A stretch of DNA of 64,000 bases from CAYQEC01 sp964569015 (GTDB lineage Bacteria; Actinomycetota; Acidimicrobiia; Spongiisociales; UBA5794): assembly GCA_964569015.1 (NCBI GenBank), contig CAZMSN010000003.1, positions 1 through 64,000 on the forward strand. Reading direction: 5' to 3'. Positions 18,081-27,578 of this stretch are shown in pieces; position 1 is the first letter of the stretch, and every line of letters begins with the position of its first letter. The translations under genes were made by a program, and so were the position numbers. The notes beneath the pieces are model-generated. The model was not told where the DNA came from. It did no database searches and was given only the letters and a program-made list of their open reading frames with translations.

Positions 18081-19108
18081 TGAGGGTGGCGGTAGTGAGC
18101 CCGTACGACCTCGGCTTGCCCGGGGGGGTGCAGAACCAGGTCTTTCGCCTGGCCGAATGGCTCGGGGACGCCGGTCACGATGCCTGGGTCGTCGGGCCGG
18201 GAAAGGCGCCGGAGGGCGCCATCTCGGTGGGACCGGCCAGGCTGGTGCGCGCCAACGGCGCCCGCGTGCCCATTTCACTTGATCCGCGCATAGGGGGAGC
18301 GGTACGGCGGGCAGTGGCAGGTGCCGACGTCATTCACGTTCACGAGCCGCTGATGCCTTTCGTGTCGCTGTGCGCCGGACGGGTGCCCGACATCGCGAAG
18401 GTGGGGACGTTCCATGCCGATCCATCTGAGCTGGTTCGGCGGCTCTATCGCTCAGGCGGGCCGCTCGTGCGCCGGACGATGGGGAGGCTCGACGTCGTGA
18501 CGGCGGTGAGCCCGGTCGCGGGCAGCGCCATCGCCCACTTGGTCCGGCACCGCGTCGTGCCCAACGGCCTCGACACCGCCTCGTTCACGGCCGGTTCGCA
18601 CACGCCGCGGCGGGTGATGTTCTTGGGACGTGACGAGCCGCGCAAGGGTTTCGATGTGCTCCTGACGGCATGGCCCCAGGTGCGGGCCGCGGTGCCGGAC
18701 GCCGAGCTGGTGGCGACCGTGGAGGCCCGGCCCGACACACCGGGGATTCGCTATGTGGGAAGGGTCGCAGACGACGAGAAACGGCGGCTGCTGGCCGAGG
18801 CAGATGTCTTCTGCGCTCCCAACCTGGGAGGCGAGAGCTTCGGCATCGTGCTGGCGGAGGCGATGGCCTCGGGATGCGCCGTCGTCGCCTCGGCCCTGCC
18901 GGGTTTCGCCCACGTCGTGGCCGGGGCCGGCGTTCTGTGCGCGCCTGGCGATCACCGCGGGCTGGCACGGATGCTGATCGCTCTCCTGCGAGACGACGCC
19001 CGGCGTGACGAGCTGCGCCGACGCGCTGCCCAGCAAGTGCGCAGGTTCGACCGGGATGCCGTGCTCTCGGGGTACCTGGCCGCCTACGAGGATGCCCTTC
19101 ACGGCTGA
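18080..19108 (+). CDS. pimA: phosphatidylinositol alpha-mannosyltransferase PimA-like (GT4)
   Basis: 342 aa GT-B glycosyltransferase. The N-terminal domain starts [22 protein letters not shown], close to the donor/acceptor loop of PimA. The C-terminal domain has [15 protein letters not shown] and the GT4 signature [16 protein letters not shown]. PimA adds the first mannose from GDP-mannose to phosphatidylinositol. ATG 18080 overlaps the acyltransferase stop (TGATG). With the two genes before it this forms the conserved start of phosphatidylinositol-mannoside synthesis. Confidence 0.9.
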   Translation: MRVAVVSPYDLGLPGGVQNQVFRLAEWLGDAGHDAWVVGPGKAPEGAISVGPARLVRANGARVPISLDPRIGGAVRRAVAGADVIHVHEPLMPFVSLCAGRVPDIAKVGTFHADPSELVRRLYRSGGPLVRRTMGRLDVVTAVSPVAGSAIAHLVRHRVVPNGLDTASFTAGSHTPRRVMFLGRDEPRKGFDVLLTAWPQVRAAVPDAELVATVEARPDTPGIRYVGRVADDEKRRLLAEADVFCAPNLGGESFGIVLAEAMASGCAVVASALPGFAHVVAGAGVLCAPGDHRGLARMLIALLRDDARRDELRRRAAQQVRRFDRDAVLSGYLAAYEDALHG

Positions 19109-19179
19109 GAGCGGCCGCGTCTGCCCCCTCGGGCCTGCCAGTACACTGGAACGGAGTACACCCCATCAGGAGTAGCACC

Positions 19180-20073
19180 ATGTCAACGCCATCGGTCGAA
19201 CACGGCACGGACCGTGTCAAGCGCGGCCTGGCCGAGATGCTCAAGGGCGGCGTCATCATGGACGTCGTCAACGCCGAGCAAGCCAAGATCGCCGAGGAAG
19301 CGGGTGCCGTTGCGGTGATGGCGCTCGAGCGCGTTCCAGCCGACATCCGGGCGCACGGCGGGGTGGCCCGCATGGCCGATCCGGCCAAGGTGGAAGAGAT
19401 CATCCAGACGGTGTCCATTCCGGTGATGGCGAAGGCCCGCATCGGGCACTTCGTCGAAGCCCAGGTGCTGCAATCGCTCGGCGTCGACTACATCGACGAG
19501 AGTGAGGTGCTCACGCCCGTCGACGACCAGCACGTCGACAAATGGGCGTTCACCGTCCCGTTCGTCTGCGGGGCACGCAATCTCGGTGAGGCACTGCGCC
19601 GGATCGGCGAGGGTGCCGCCATGATCCGCACCAAGGGCGAGCCGGGCACCGGCAACGTCGTCGAGGCGGTGCGCCACATGCGCCTCATGACTTCCGAGAT
19701 CCGCTGTCTCACCACCCTGGATCCGAACGAGATGATGAGCGCCGCCGAGGAGCTGCGTGCTCCCTACGAGCTCGTCAAGGAAGTCGCTGAGACCGGCCGC
19801 CTGCCTGTCGTCAACTTCGCCGCGGGCGGCATTGCGACCCCCTCGGACGCCGCGCTCATGATGCAGCTCGGATGCGACGGGATCTTCGTGGGCTCAGGGA
19901 TCTTCAAGTCGGGCGATCCGGCTCAGCGGGCGCGGGCGATCGTGGAGGCCACGACCTTCTTCCGCGACCCCGAGAAGGTCGCCGAAGTCTCGCGGAACCT
20001 CGGTGAAGCGATGGTCGGCCTCACCATCGAGACCATCCCCCCTGCCGAGCGCATGCAGGATCGGGGGCTCTGA
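19180..20073 (+). CDS. pdxS: pyridoxal 5'-phosphate synthase, lyase subunit
   Basis: Makes PLP from ribose 5-phosphate, glyceraldehyde 3-phosphate and ammonia delivered by PdxT. 297 aa TIM barrel. The lysines that carry the covalent intermediates are in VMAKARIGH and [11 protein letters not shown], and the phosphate site is in [20 protein letters not shown] 19180 follows AGGAG. A TACACT -10-like box lies ~36 bp upstream. pdxT follows after 3 bp. Confidence 0.97.
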   Translation: MSTPSVEHGTDRVKRGLAEMLKGGVIMDVVNAEQAKIAEEAGAVAVMALERVPADIRAHGGVARMADPAKVEEIIQTVSIPVMAKARIGHFVEAQVLQSLGVDYIDESEVLTPVDDQHVDKWAFTVPFVCGARNLGEALRRIGEGAAMIRTKGEPGTGNVVEAVRHMRLMTSEIRCLTTLDPNEMMSAAEELRAPYELVKEVAETGRLPVVNFAAGGIATPSDAALMMQLGCDGIFVGSGIFKSGDPAQRARAIVEATTFFRDPEKVAEVSRNLGEAMVGLTIETIPPAERMQDRGL

Positions 20074-20076
20074 CCG

Positions 20077-20670
20077 GTGCGGGTTGGGGTGCTCGCCCTC
20101 CAGGGCGATTTCCGTGAGCACATCGCGTTGCTGGGGGGCATGGCCGACGTCGACCCCGTCGAGGTGCGCCTGCCGGAGCAGCTCGACGATCTCGACGCTC
20201 TCGTGATCCCGGGCGGGGAATCCACTGCCATCGGTCGCCTGGCCACGATCTTCGGGTTCATGGATCCGTTGCGAGACGCCGTCGACAGCGGGCTGCCGGT
20301 GCTCGGGACCTGTGCCGGCATGATCTTCCTGGCGGCGGGGACGACGGGTCCCGTGCAGCCTCAGCTCGGCGTGCTCGACGTCGTCGTGGAGCGCAATGCC
20401 TTTGGACGGCAGGTCGACTCGTTCGAGACGGACCTCCCGATAGAGGGCGAGGACGAGCCGGTGCACGCCGTGTTCATCCGCGCTCCCTGGATCGACAAGC
20501 TGGGCAACGACGTCGAGGTGCTCACCGCTGTGGAGGACCCCGATTCGGGCGAGTCGAGGCCTGTCTTCGTGCGGCAGGGACGTATCCTTGCGACGTCGTT
20601 CCACCCCGAGCTCACGGACGACTCGCGGATTCACGGGATGCTGCTGGAGATGGCCCGAAAGGAGCACTGA
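20077..20670 (+). CDS. pdxT: pyridoxal 5'-phosphate synthase, glutaminase subunit
   Basis: 197 aa class I glutaminase that feeds ammonia to PdxS. The nucleophile is Cys in VLGTCAGM and the His-Glu pair in SFHPEL; the start LALQGDFREH and the PGGEST glycine loop are typical. GTG 20077 lies 3 bp after pdxS, and its stop overlaps the yebC ATG, so all three genes form one unit. Confidence 0.96.
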   Translation: MRVGVLALQGDFREHIALLGGMADVDPVEVRLPEQLDDLDALVIPGGESTAIGRLATIFGFMDPLRDAVDSGLPVLGTCAGMIFLAAGTTGPVQPQLGVLDVVVERNAFGRQVDSFETDLPIEGEDEPVHAVFIRAPWIDKLGNDVEVLTAVEDPDSGESRPVFVRQGRILATSFHPELTDDSRIHGMLLEMARKEH

Positions 20671-21407
20671 TGTCCGGACACTCCAAGTGGGCCAATATCA
20701 AGCATCGCAAGGGCCGCCAAGACGAGAAGCGCGGCAAGCTGTTCGCCAAGCTGATTCGCGCCATCGAAGCGGCGGCCCGCCAGGGCGGAGCCGATGTCCA
20801 GGCCAATGCCACACTTGCGACCGCGGTCCAGAATGCGAAGGACGCGTCGGTCCCGAAGGACAACATCGAACGGGCGATCGCCCGCGGGGCCGGTGACCTC
20901 GAAGGCGTCCACTACGAGGAGATCTGGTACGAGGGCTACGGCCCCGGCGGCGTGGCAGTCTTCGTGCTGGTGATCACCGACAATCGCAATCGGGCGGCGT
21001 CCGATGTGCGGGCCGTGTTCAGCCGCCACAACGGGAGCCTCGGCGAGCCCGGCTCGGTGGGATACCTGTTCGAGCAGAAGGGCTTCCTGCTCGTGGAGGG
21101 GGAGGAGGATGCCGTGATGCTGGCTGGGCTCGAAGGAGGGGCTGAGGACGTGCGGGCCTCCGGGGATCAGTGGGAGGTCATCTCCGCTCCGGGAGATCTC
21201 GCCGCGGTGCGGGCTGTCTTCGAGGCGGCCGACGTGGTCGTGGATTCGGCCGAAGTGACCCAGCTCCCCATGACGACGGTGTTGCTCGATGCGACCAGCG
21301 CCCCGAAGATCCTGCATCTCGTGGATGCTCTCGAGGACCTCGATGACGTCCAGTCGGTGTACGCCAATTTCGACATCCCGGACGCCATCTTGGAAGAGGT
21401 GAGCTGA
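20670..21407 (+). CDS. yebC: YebC/PmpR family DNA-binding regulator or ribosome-associated factor
   Basis: 245 aa, full length. It begins MSGHSKWANIKHRKGRQDEKRGKLF, the invariant N-terminus of the family, with the following VPKDNIERAI, YEGYGPGG and NRAASDVR segments. Members were described as transcription regulators and more recently as factors that help ribosomes through proline stretches. ATG 20670 overlaps the pdxT stop, with AAAGGAG upstream. It stands directly before ruvC, as in most actinobacteria. Confidence 0.95.
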   Translation: MSGHSKWANIKHRKGRQDEKRGKLFAKLIRAIEAAARQGGADVQANATLATAVQNAKDASVPKDNIERAIARGAGDLEGVHYEEIWYEGYGPGGVAVFVLVITDNRNRAASDVRAVFSRHNGSLGEPGSVGYLFEQKGFLLVEGEEDAVMLAGLEGGAEDVRASGDQWEVISAPGDLAAVRAVFEAADVVVDSAEVTQLPMTTVLLDATSAPKILHLVDALEDLDDVQSVYANFDIPDAILEEVS

Positions 21408-21472
21408 GGCACGAGGCCTCGGCTGTGCCAGCCCGCGCCTGCCATCGTTGCCGGAGTCGTGCGGACGCATCC

Positions 21473-21501
21473 TTGGAGTTGGGCCGAGCCGGCTCTAGTC
21501 T
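21473..21501 (+). promoter_or_regulatory. predicted sigma-70-type promoter of ruvCAB
   Basis: TTGGAG (21473-21478), 17-nt spacer, TAGTCT (21496-21501). The predicted transcript starts only a few bases before the ruvC ATG, that is, nearly leaderless, which is common in actinobacteria. Confidence 0.45.
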
Positions 21502-21511
21502 CAGGGAACAT

Positions 21512-22012
21512 ATGTTCGTACTCGGCATCGATCCAGGTCTCTCCGCCACCGGTTACGGAGTGGTGGAGATCGCTGGGGCCACGGTGCGAGCCGTCGCCGC
21601 CGGGGTGATCCGCACCAGCCGCACGCTCCCACTCGCTCAGCGGCTCGCCGAGCTCCATCGCGACGCCATTGCGCTGATGGAGGAGCATCGCCCGGACGAG
21701 GCTGCCATCGAGCAGGTCTTCGTCAATCGGAACCTGCAGACCGCCACCTCGGTGGGGCGCGCCTCGGGAGTGCTGCTGCTGGCCGCCGCTCAGGTGGGGA
21801 TTCCGATCCACGAGTACACGCCCTCGGCCGTGAAGATGGCACTGACGGGGTACGGTGGCGCTCCCAAGAATCAGGTCGGAGAGGTCGTCGCGATGAGACT
21901 GCGGCTTGACGAGGTGCCCAAGCCGGCCGACGTGGCCGATGCACTGGCCGTGGCGCTCTGTCATGCCCAGGCGGTGCCGCTGCGGCGGGCGGTCGAGGGG
22001 GCGCGCTCGTGA
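21512..22012 (+). CDS. ruvC: Holliday junction resolvase
   Basis: 166 aa RNase H-fold endonuclease that cuts Holliday junctions. The acidic residues are in GIDPGLSATGYG (Asp), AAIEQVF (Glu) and the C-terminal DVADALAVALCHA (two Asp), with KNQVGEVV between. ATG 21512 gives the normal N-terminus MFVLGIDPG; the frame extends upstream without a homologous segment. The stop overlaps ruvA. Confidence 0.96.
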   Translation: MFVLGIDPGLSATGYGVVEIAGATVRAVAAGVIRTSRTLPLAQRLAELHRDAIALMEEHRPDEAAIEQVFVNRNLQTATSVGRASGVLLLAAAQVGIPIHEYTPSAVKMALTGYGGAPKNQVGEVVAMRLRLDEVPKPADVADALAVALCHAQAVPLRRAVEGARS

Positions 22013-22593
22013 TCGGGAGGCTCCGAGGTCTGCTGGCGGTCAAGGGCGCCGATCGAGTGGTGCTGGACGTCGCCGGGGTCGGGTACGAGGTGGCGGTGAC
22101 GCCGCGGAGCCTCGCCGAGCTGCCTGCGGTGGGGGAGGAGGCGGTGCTCCACACCCACCTCCACGTGCGCGAGGACGTTCTCCAGCTGTACGGCTTCGCC
22201 TCTGAGGACGAGCGCGGGCTGTTCCGGCTCCTGGTGGCGGTGTCGGGCGTTGGCCCCAAGCTCGCCTTGGCGATCCTGGCGACGCTGCGGCCCGACGAGT
22301 TGCGGCGGGCGGTGCTCACCGACGATGCCTCGGCGCTGACCGCGGTTCCCGGGATCGGCAACCGGAGCGCCCAGAAGCTGATGCTCGAGCTTCGGCCGAA
22401 GCTCGAGCTTCCCGATGTCGAATTGGCGTCCAGCGGGAGCGTCGCCGGCGAAGTCCGGCAGGCGCTCGAAGGGCTCGGCTATCAGGTAGCCGAGATCCAC
22501 CAGGCGATGCGTGAAGTGCCCGGTGATCTTTCATTGGAGGAGACCCTCCGACTCTGCCTGCAAGAGCTCGGCAAGCGGCGCCGGGCCCGATGA
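22009..22593 (+). CDS. ruvA: Holliday junction branch-migration complex, DNA-binding subunit
   Basis: 194 aa. Domain I (OB fold) begins MIGRLRGLL, domain II carries the paired helix-hairpin-helix motifs (VSGVGPKLALAIL and VPGIGNRSAQKLMLEL), and domain III at the C-terminus (EVRQALEGLGYQVAEI) contacts RuvB. GTG 22009 overlaps the ruvC stop. Confidence 0.96.
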   Translation: MIGRLRGLLAVKGADRVVLDVAGVGYEVAVTPRSLAELPAVGEEAVLHTHLHVREDVLQLYGFASEDERGLFRLLVAVSGVGPKLALAILATLRPDELRRAVLTDDASALTAVPGIGNRSAQKLMLELRPKLELPDVELASSGSVAGEVRQALEGLGYQVAEIHQAMREVPGDLSLEETLRLCLQELGKRRRAR

Positions 22594-22608
22594 GAAGGGT
22601 TTGCGATC

Positions 22609-23637
22609 ATGCGTGAGGAAGGGCTCCTGGCCACCGAGAGCCTGCCGGAGGACGTGGCCCTCGATGTCGGGCTGCGGCCGCGGAGAATGGCGGACTTCGT
22701 CGGTCAGGCGGCCCTGAAGGAACGTCTTGCCATCCTCATCGAAGCTGCCCGTAGCCGCGCCGAGTGTGTTGATCACGTGCTGTTCTCAGGGCCGCCGGGG
22801 CTCGGCAAGACATCGCTGGCCGGCATCCTGGCGGCCGAGATGGGCGCCCAGTTCCAGGCGACGTCGGGGCCGGCCCTGGAGCGGCCCGGCGACCTGGCTG
22901 CCGTCATCACCAACCTGGACGCGGGGGACGTGCTCTTCATCGACGAGGTCCACCGCCTGCCGCGACAGGTGGAGGAGGTTCTCTATCCGGCGATGGAGGA
23001 CTTCCAGCTCGACATCGTGGTGGGAAAGGGCCCGGCGGCGCGTTCCATAAGGCTCGATCTGCCTCCGTTCACGCTGGTGGGGGCGACGACGCGAGTCGGC
23101 CGGGTGGCGTCTCCGCTGCGCGACCGCTTCGGCTACGTCGCCCGCCTCGACTACTACGAGGCGTCCGAGTTGGGAGCGATCGTGGCGCGATCGGCCGGGA
23201 TCCTCGAAGTCGAGGTCACCAGCGCTGGTGCCAAGGCGATCGCACGGCGCAGTCGGGGCACGCCTCGGATCGCAAATCGTCTGCTGAAGCGGGTCCGGGA
23301 CTATGCCACGGTGCGCTCCGACGGACGGGTCGATGCCGCCACTGCCGAGGCCGCGTTGGAAGTGTTCGAGGTCGACTCGATCGGCCTCGACAAGGTCGAC
23401 CGTGCCGTACTGGAAGCGGTGATCGGCAAGTTCGCTGGGGGGCCGGTCGGCCTCTCGACGCTGGCGATCGCAGTGGGGGAGGACCCCGAGACGGTGGAGG
23501 ATGCCTACGAGCCGTTCCTCCTCCAAGAGGGGTACCTCAAACGGACCCGGCGCGGGCGAGTGGCGACGGCGCGGGCATACGAGCACTTGGGGATCACGCC
23601 ACCGCAGCCAGGTCAGGAACAGACCCGCCTCATTTGA
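22609..23637 (+). CDS. ruvB: Holliday junction branch-migration ATPase
   Basis: 342 aa AAA+ helicase motor that pulls DNA through the RuvA complex. Walker A is GPPGLGKTS, Walker B FIDEVHRL, sensor 1 GATTRVG, and the arginine finger region is LRDRFGY; a winged-helix domain (GPVGLSTLA...[12 protein letters not shown]) closes the protein. It begins 15 bp after ruvA and ends 18 bp from the convergent CHAD gene. Confidence 0.97.
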   Translation: MREEGLLATESLPEDVALDVGLRPRRMADFVGQAALKERLAILIEAARSRAECVDHVLFSGPPGLGKTSLAGILAAEMGAQFQATSGPALERPGDLAAVITNLDAGDVLFIDEVHRLPRQVEEVLYPAMEDFQLDIVVGKGPAARSIRLDLPPFTLVGATTRVGRVASPLRDRFGYVARLDYYEASELGAIVARSAGILEVEVTSAGAKAIARRSRGTPRIANRLLKRVRDYATVRSDGRVDAATAEAALEVFEVDSIGLDKVDRAVLEAVIGKFAGGPVGLSTLAIAVGEDPETVEDAYEPFLLQEGYLKRTRRGRVATARAYEHLGITPPQPGQEQTRLI

Positions 23638-23655
23638 GGCGCCTCATCTGAGGCA

Positions 23656-24798
23656 TCAACGACGTGGCGGCAGGGCCGTCGTTCGCCAGTAAGAGCGCAG
23701 CCGCGCCACGAAGTTGGGCGAGACCTCAGCGTAGATGCGCTGTCCGATGACGAAAGACTCGCGCTGGAGGGCGATGCGTTGGCGAGCGACGGCGGTGAGC
23801 AAGCTGTAGCGCTCGGTGTCGACCGGCAGGAGCTCCGGCTGCGCAACGACGAGGGTCCCGAGCACTGACAGATCGTGCTCGTCTCCGAGCACATCGGCCA
23901 GCTCGCCGAGGCTGGCCTCGACCGATCCCAGCATGTTCGGCCACAGCAGGTTGAGGGCTTCGGTCTGGTAGCGCAGGTACTTCACGCGCCTTCGCCACTC
24001 ATGGAACGTCACCTCGGCTGGGACGCGGCGTGCCGACCTCATGGCCCGTCGGCCCCGGCGGTAGACCCGCTCGATGCCGCGGTCGATGGAGCTGAAGCTG
24101 TCGGGGATTCGGTGCCGCACGAGGGCCTCGCCGTAATCGAGAACGGCGTCGGCGACCGGCCAGGAAGCGAAGCGCGCCCGAGCCGTGCGCAGAGTGGTGC
24201 TGAGGTCGAGCATTCCCTGGCGGTCGGCGAGGATGTCATAGGCGACTTGGAGGTGGCGAACCATGAGCCGGTCGTGGAGGTTGACGTAGGCCTCAGGAGG
24301 CAGTGCCTCCGGAGCGGCCACCTGCAACTGCTCGGCGATGGTTGCCATCACCCAGGAGTCACGAACCGGGGCTAGTCGGCGGGCGGCATCCCTCAGCACC
24401 ACGTTCTCGTTGCGGTAGACCTCGTAGCCGATCTCGTCGCGCACGAGCCGCAACATGCCTCGCAACCGCTTGAGCGCCTTGCGGGCCTCGTGGACTGCGG
24501 TGTTGCGGTCCTCGGCGAGATCAGAGAGGGCGTCGATGGCGACGGCGAACTGGTCGAGAGAGACTCGACGCAGGGCGAAGGCGAGGGGCTCGTCGGGCTG
24601 GAAGCACAACGACGGGCGCTTTTGCTCGGGGGCGGTGAAGGTCGGAGACTGCTCCTCCGGCGGGGCAAGCACACGGGGAGGCGGCGCCGGGAGACGAGTC
24701 TCATCGAGGGCACGCTCGAACGTGACCGTCGAGGCGGGTGCACGGGGCTGGATCACATCGGTGCGTTTCTCAATGGTGAATGTGCCCGAGTCCGGCAT
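23656..24798 (-). CDS. CHAD domain protein
   Basis: 380 aa. After ~70 low-complexity residues come CHAD helices rich in conserved His and Arg: VHEARKALKRLRGMLRLVRDEIG, WVMATIAEQL and FHEWRRRVKYLRYQTEALN. CHAD domains bind inorganic polyphosphate and are often fused to or placed beside polyphosphate enzymes; here no such enzyme is adjacent. ATG 24798 is preceded by GAGGAG; the frame extends further without support. It lies between ruvB (convergent) and queA (divergent). Confidence 0.85.
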   Translation of the reverse strand: MPDSGTFTIEKRTDVIQPRAPASTVTFERALDETRLPAPPPRVLAPPEEQSPTFTAPEQKRPSLCFQPDEPLAFALRRVSLDQFAVAIDALSDLAEDRNTAVHEARKALKRLRGMLRLVRDEIGYEVYRNENVVLRDAARRLAPVRDSWVMATIAEQLQVAAPEALPPEAYVNLHDRLMVRHLQVAYDILADRQGMLDLSTTLRTARARFASWPVADAVLDYGEALVRHRIPDSFSSIDRGIERVYRRGRRAMRSARRVPAEVTFHEWRRRVKYLRYQTEALNLLWPNMLGSVEASLGELADVLGDEHDLSVLGTLVVAQPELLPVDTERYSLLTAVARQRIALQRESFVIGQRIYAEVSPNFVARLRSYWRTTALPPRR

Positions 24799-25002
24799 GG
24801 CGACCGCTCCTCTTCGTTCGCCTTCTGAGGGTACCGGGTATGGGGTCTTAGGGCGAGAGTTATTTTCTTCGACCAGCCTCTTCTGAAACACTCGGCGTCC
24901 AGAGCAAGGCAGCTGATGCCGGCGGGTTCAGGCGCGACGGATGGGCCTTGGAACGCCATCGCCCAACGTCGTGAGGAGAGCGCCGCACCTACGCTGGAGC
25001 CG

Positions 25003-26034
25003 GTGCTTTCTCGTTTCACAGCCGACTACCGCTATGACCTGCCGGCGAGCGCTATCGCCCAGGCGGCGATCGAGCCGCGCGACTCGGCCCGACTGGTCCT
25101 GGCCGCGACCCTCGAGGATCGGCGCTTCTTCGATCTCCCCGAGCTGCTCACTCCAGGCGATCTGCTGGTCGTCAATCGGACGAGGGTCCGAGCCGCCCGC
25201 CTCCGGGGCGTGAAGACGGCTACCGGGGGCGCCGTCGAGGCGTTGCTGATTCGCCGCCGTGACGGAGACCATTGGGAAGCCCTGGTCAAGCCGGCGCGAA
25301 GGATCCGTCCCGGGACCGAACTCGACCTCGGAGACCTGCACGGCCGGGTGATCGAAGGCCCCGACGAAGGCGTTGTGGTGATGGAGCTGTGCGCCGAGAG
25401 CGGTAACGTCGAGGAGACGCTGGCACGGACGGGGAGCGTGCCGCTCCCGCCCTACTTTCATGGTGTGCTCGATGATCCGGAGCGGTACCAGACTGTGTAC
25501 GCCGCCACCGTCGGCTCGGCGGCGGCCCCCACTGCCGGCCTACATTTCACGCCCGCGCTCCTCACCCGCTTGGCCGAACGGGGGATAGAACGGACCGAGG
25601 TCGACCTGGAGGTTGGACTCGACACCTTCCGGCCGATGACCGTGCCGAGCATCGACGAGCACACCATGCACGAGGAACGCTACGTCGTTCCCGAGGCGGC
25701 GGCGGAGGCGATCGCCGCGGTGCGGCGCCGAGGTGGCCGTGTGGTGGCGGTCGGCACGACGGTGGTCCGCGCACTGGAGACGGCGGCCGGCGAAAGCGGA
25801 TTGGTGCGGGCCGGTTCGGGAGGGAGCGATCTCTTCATCACGCCCGGGTACCGCTTCGAAGTGGTCGATGCCGTCATCACCAACTTCCACGCACCGGGCA
25901 CGACCCTGATCGTGATGGTGGCAGCCATGCTCGGGAGCCGGTGGCGGAGGGTCTACGAGCATGCCCTGGAAGCCGGGTACCGTTTCTTGTCCTTCGGGGA
26001 CGCCATGTACATCGAGAGCACTGGGAGACGGTGA
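25003..26034 (+). CDS. queA: S-adenosylmethionine:tRNA ribosyltransferase-isomerase
   Basis: 343 aa. Transfers and isomerises ribose from SAM onto preQ1 in tRNA to make epoxyqueuosine. It begins YRYDLPASAIAQ with the family's typical N-terminus, followed by NRTRVRAARL, TAGLHFT and NFHAPGTTLIVMVAA. GTG 25003 has GGAG just upstream and gives the usual length; the frame extends 87 nt further. Its stop overlaps the tgt ATG, so queuosine genes are coupled. Confidence 0.95.
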   Translation: MLSRFTADYRYDLPASAIAQAAIEPRDSARLVLAATLEDRRFFDLPELLTPGDLLVVNRTRVRAARLRGVKTATGGAVEALLIRRRDGDHWEALVKPARRIRPGTELDLGDLHGRVIEGPDEGVVVMELCAESGNVEETLARTGSVPLPPYFHGVLDDPERYQTVYAATVGSAAAPTAGLHFTPALLTRLAERGIERTEVDLEVGLDTFRPMTVPSIDEHTMHEERYVVPEAAAEAIAAVRRRGGRVVAVGTTVVRALETAAGESGLVRAGSGGSDLFITPGYRFEVVDAVITNFHAPGTTLIVMVAAMLGSRWRRVYEHALEAGYRFLSFGDAMYIESTGRR

Positions 26035-27143
26035 TGGGAGAAGCGGTTTGGTGGGAGCCGGGTGCGACCGACGGTGCGGCTCGCACCGGCACCCTGCACA
26101 CTCCCCACGGAGTGGTTGCCACCCCGGCGTTCATGCCGGTGGGAACCCGAGGCACGGTGAGGAGCATCGACTCGGCCGAGCTGGAGCAAGTGGGGGCGCA
26201 GATCGTGCTGGCGAACACGTATCACCTCATGTTGCGTCCCGGAGCCGAGACGGTGCGTGCCCTCGGTGAGCTCCACGGACTCATGGCCTGGCCCGGTCCC
26301 ATCCTCACCGACAGCGGCGGCTATCAGGTGTTCTCGCTCCATCCCCGAGTCGACGAGGACGGCGTGGTATTCGCCTCCGTCTACGACGGGGCGCGAGTCG
26401 AGCTGACTCCCGAACGTGCCGTCGAGGTACAGGAGATGCTGGGAGCGGATGTGGCGATGGCGCTCGACGTGCTCATCGCGCTGCCGGCGCCGCGGGCCAC
26501 CGCCGAAGCGGCGATGGAACGAACGTTGCACTGGGCGGAGCGGTCACGCGCGGCCCGATCCCGTGACGATCGCTCCCTGTGGGGGATCGTGCAGGGCGGG
26601 GTCGATGTCGAGCTGCGGCGCCGCTCGGCGGCGAATACCGCCGCGCTCGGTTTCCCCGGGTTCGGGATCGGAGGGCTGTCGGTGGGGGAGAGCGCAGGGG
26701 AGCGAGATGAGGCTCTCACGGCGGCGATCCGGGAGCTTCCCGACTCGCGTCCCCGCTATCTGATGGGGGTGGGGGACACCGAGAGCGTGCTCGCCGCCGT
26801 CGACCGAGGGGTGGATCTGTTCGACTGTGTGCTCCCCACCCGGCTGGCACGGCACGGCAAGGTGCTCACCCGTTTCGGCGATTTCTCCGTCAAGCGAGCG
26901 GAATGGGCCCGGGACACCGGCCCGATCGACCCGTCGTGTCGTTGTGGCACGTGCTCTCGCTACGAGCGCGGCTACCTTCGTCATCTGCTCACCACCGGGG
27001 AGTTGCTGGGGCCGCGCCTGCTGACGGTGCACAACCTCACGTACACCTTCGACCTGCTGGCGGGAATCCGCCACGCCATCGGGGAAGGCCGTTTCGGGCA
27101 ATTCCGGAGCCGGACAACGGCGGAGCGGGCCGGTGTACGTTGA
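26034..27143 (+). CDS. tgt: tRNA-guanine transglycosylase
   Basis: 369 aa TIM-barrel enzyme exchanging guanine 34 for preQ1 in GUN-anticodon tRNAs. The base-binding aspartate lies in LTDSGGYQVFSL, the nucleophile region in DCVLPTRLARHG, and zinc ligands in CRCGTC...H near the C-terminus. ATG 26034 overlaps queA. About 100 bp separate it from yajC. Mycobacterium and many other actinobacteria lack this gene pair at the secDF locus. Confidence 0.96.
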   Translation: MGEAVWWEPGATDGAARTGTLHTPHGVVATPAFMPVGTRGTVRSIDSAELEQVGAQIVLANTYHLMLRPGAETVRALGELHGLMAWPGPILTDSGGYQVFSLHPRVDEDGVVFASVYDGARVELTPERAVEVQEMLGADVAMALDVLIALPAPRATAEAAMERTLHWAERSRAARSRDDRSLWGIVQGGVDVELRRRSAANTAALGFPGFGIGGLSVGESAGERDEALTAAIRELPDSRPRYLMGVGDTESVLAAVDRGVDLFDCVLPTRLARHGKVLTRFGDFSVKRAEWARDTGPIDPSCRCGTCSRYERGYLRHLLTTGELLGPRLLTVHNLTYTFDLLAGIRHAIGEGRFGQFRSRTTAERAGVR

Positions 27144-27242
27144 TGTCATGGGCAGTTGTTTTTACCGGAGTCCGAGCCCGGCACTAACCTGTGGCGACCC
27201 GGCGACCGGGATCGTCGGTTCACGTCCGCGATGGAGGAATCC

Positions 27243-27578
27243 GTGCAATACCTCGTAGCCCAGGCCGGCTTCATGCTGGCCCAAGAGGCGGAGACCGATA
27301 ATCCGACCGGCTCTCTTGTCAGCATGCTGTTGGTGTTCGCCCTCATCGGTGGCTTCTTCTACTTCGTGATGATTCGCCCCCAACGGCGCCGCATGCGCGA
27401 GATGGATAAGCTCCGGGACTCGATCGTGGTCGGCGACGAGATCCGCACCGTTGGCGGCATCTACGCGGTCGTGAAGAGCGTCGACGACGATGACATGGTG
27501 GTCGACATCGGCGGGGGCACGTCGATGCGCATCTCTCGTCGTGCCATCGCCCGGCGGCTCGGAGGCGACACCGAGTGA
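27243..27578 (+). CDS. yajC: Sec translocase accessory protein YajC
   Basis: 111 aa: one transmembrane helix (MLLVFALIGGFFYFVMI) followed by RPQRRRMREMDKLRDSIVVGDEIRTVGG, the standard YajC cytoplasmic domain. GTG 27243 has GGAGGA five bases upstream; ATG 27231 is possible. Its stop overlaps secD, as in the SecDF-YajC operons of many bacteria. Confidence 0.93.
   Translation: MQYLVAQAGFMLAQEAETDNPTGSLVSMLLVFALIGGFFYFVMIRPQRRRMREMDKLRDSIVVGDEIRTVGGIYAVVKSVDDDDMVVDIGGGTSMRISRRAIARRLGGDTE

Noticed and set aside
27294..27301. ACCGATAA, similar to the pilin -10
   Set aside because: Lies inside yajC, with no CTCAA at the right spacing and no gene start downstream.
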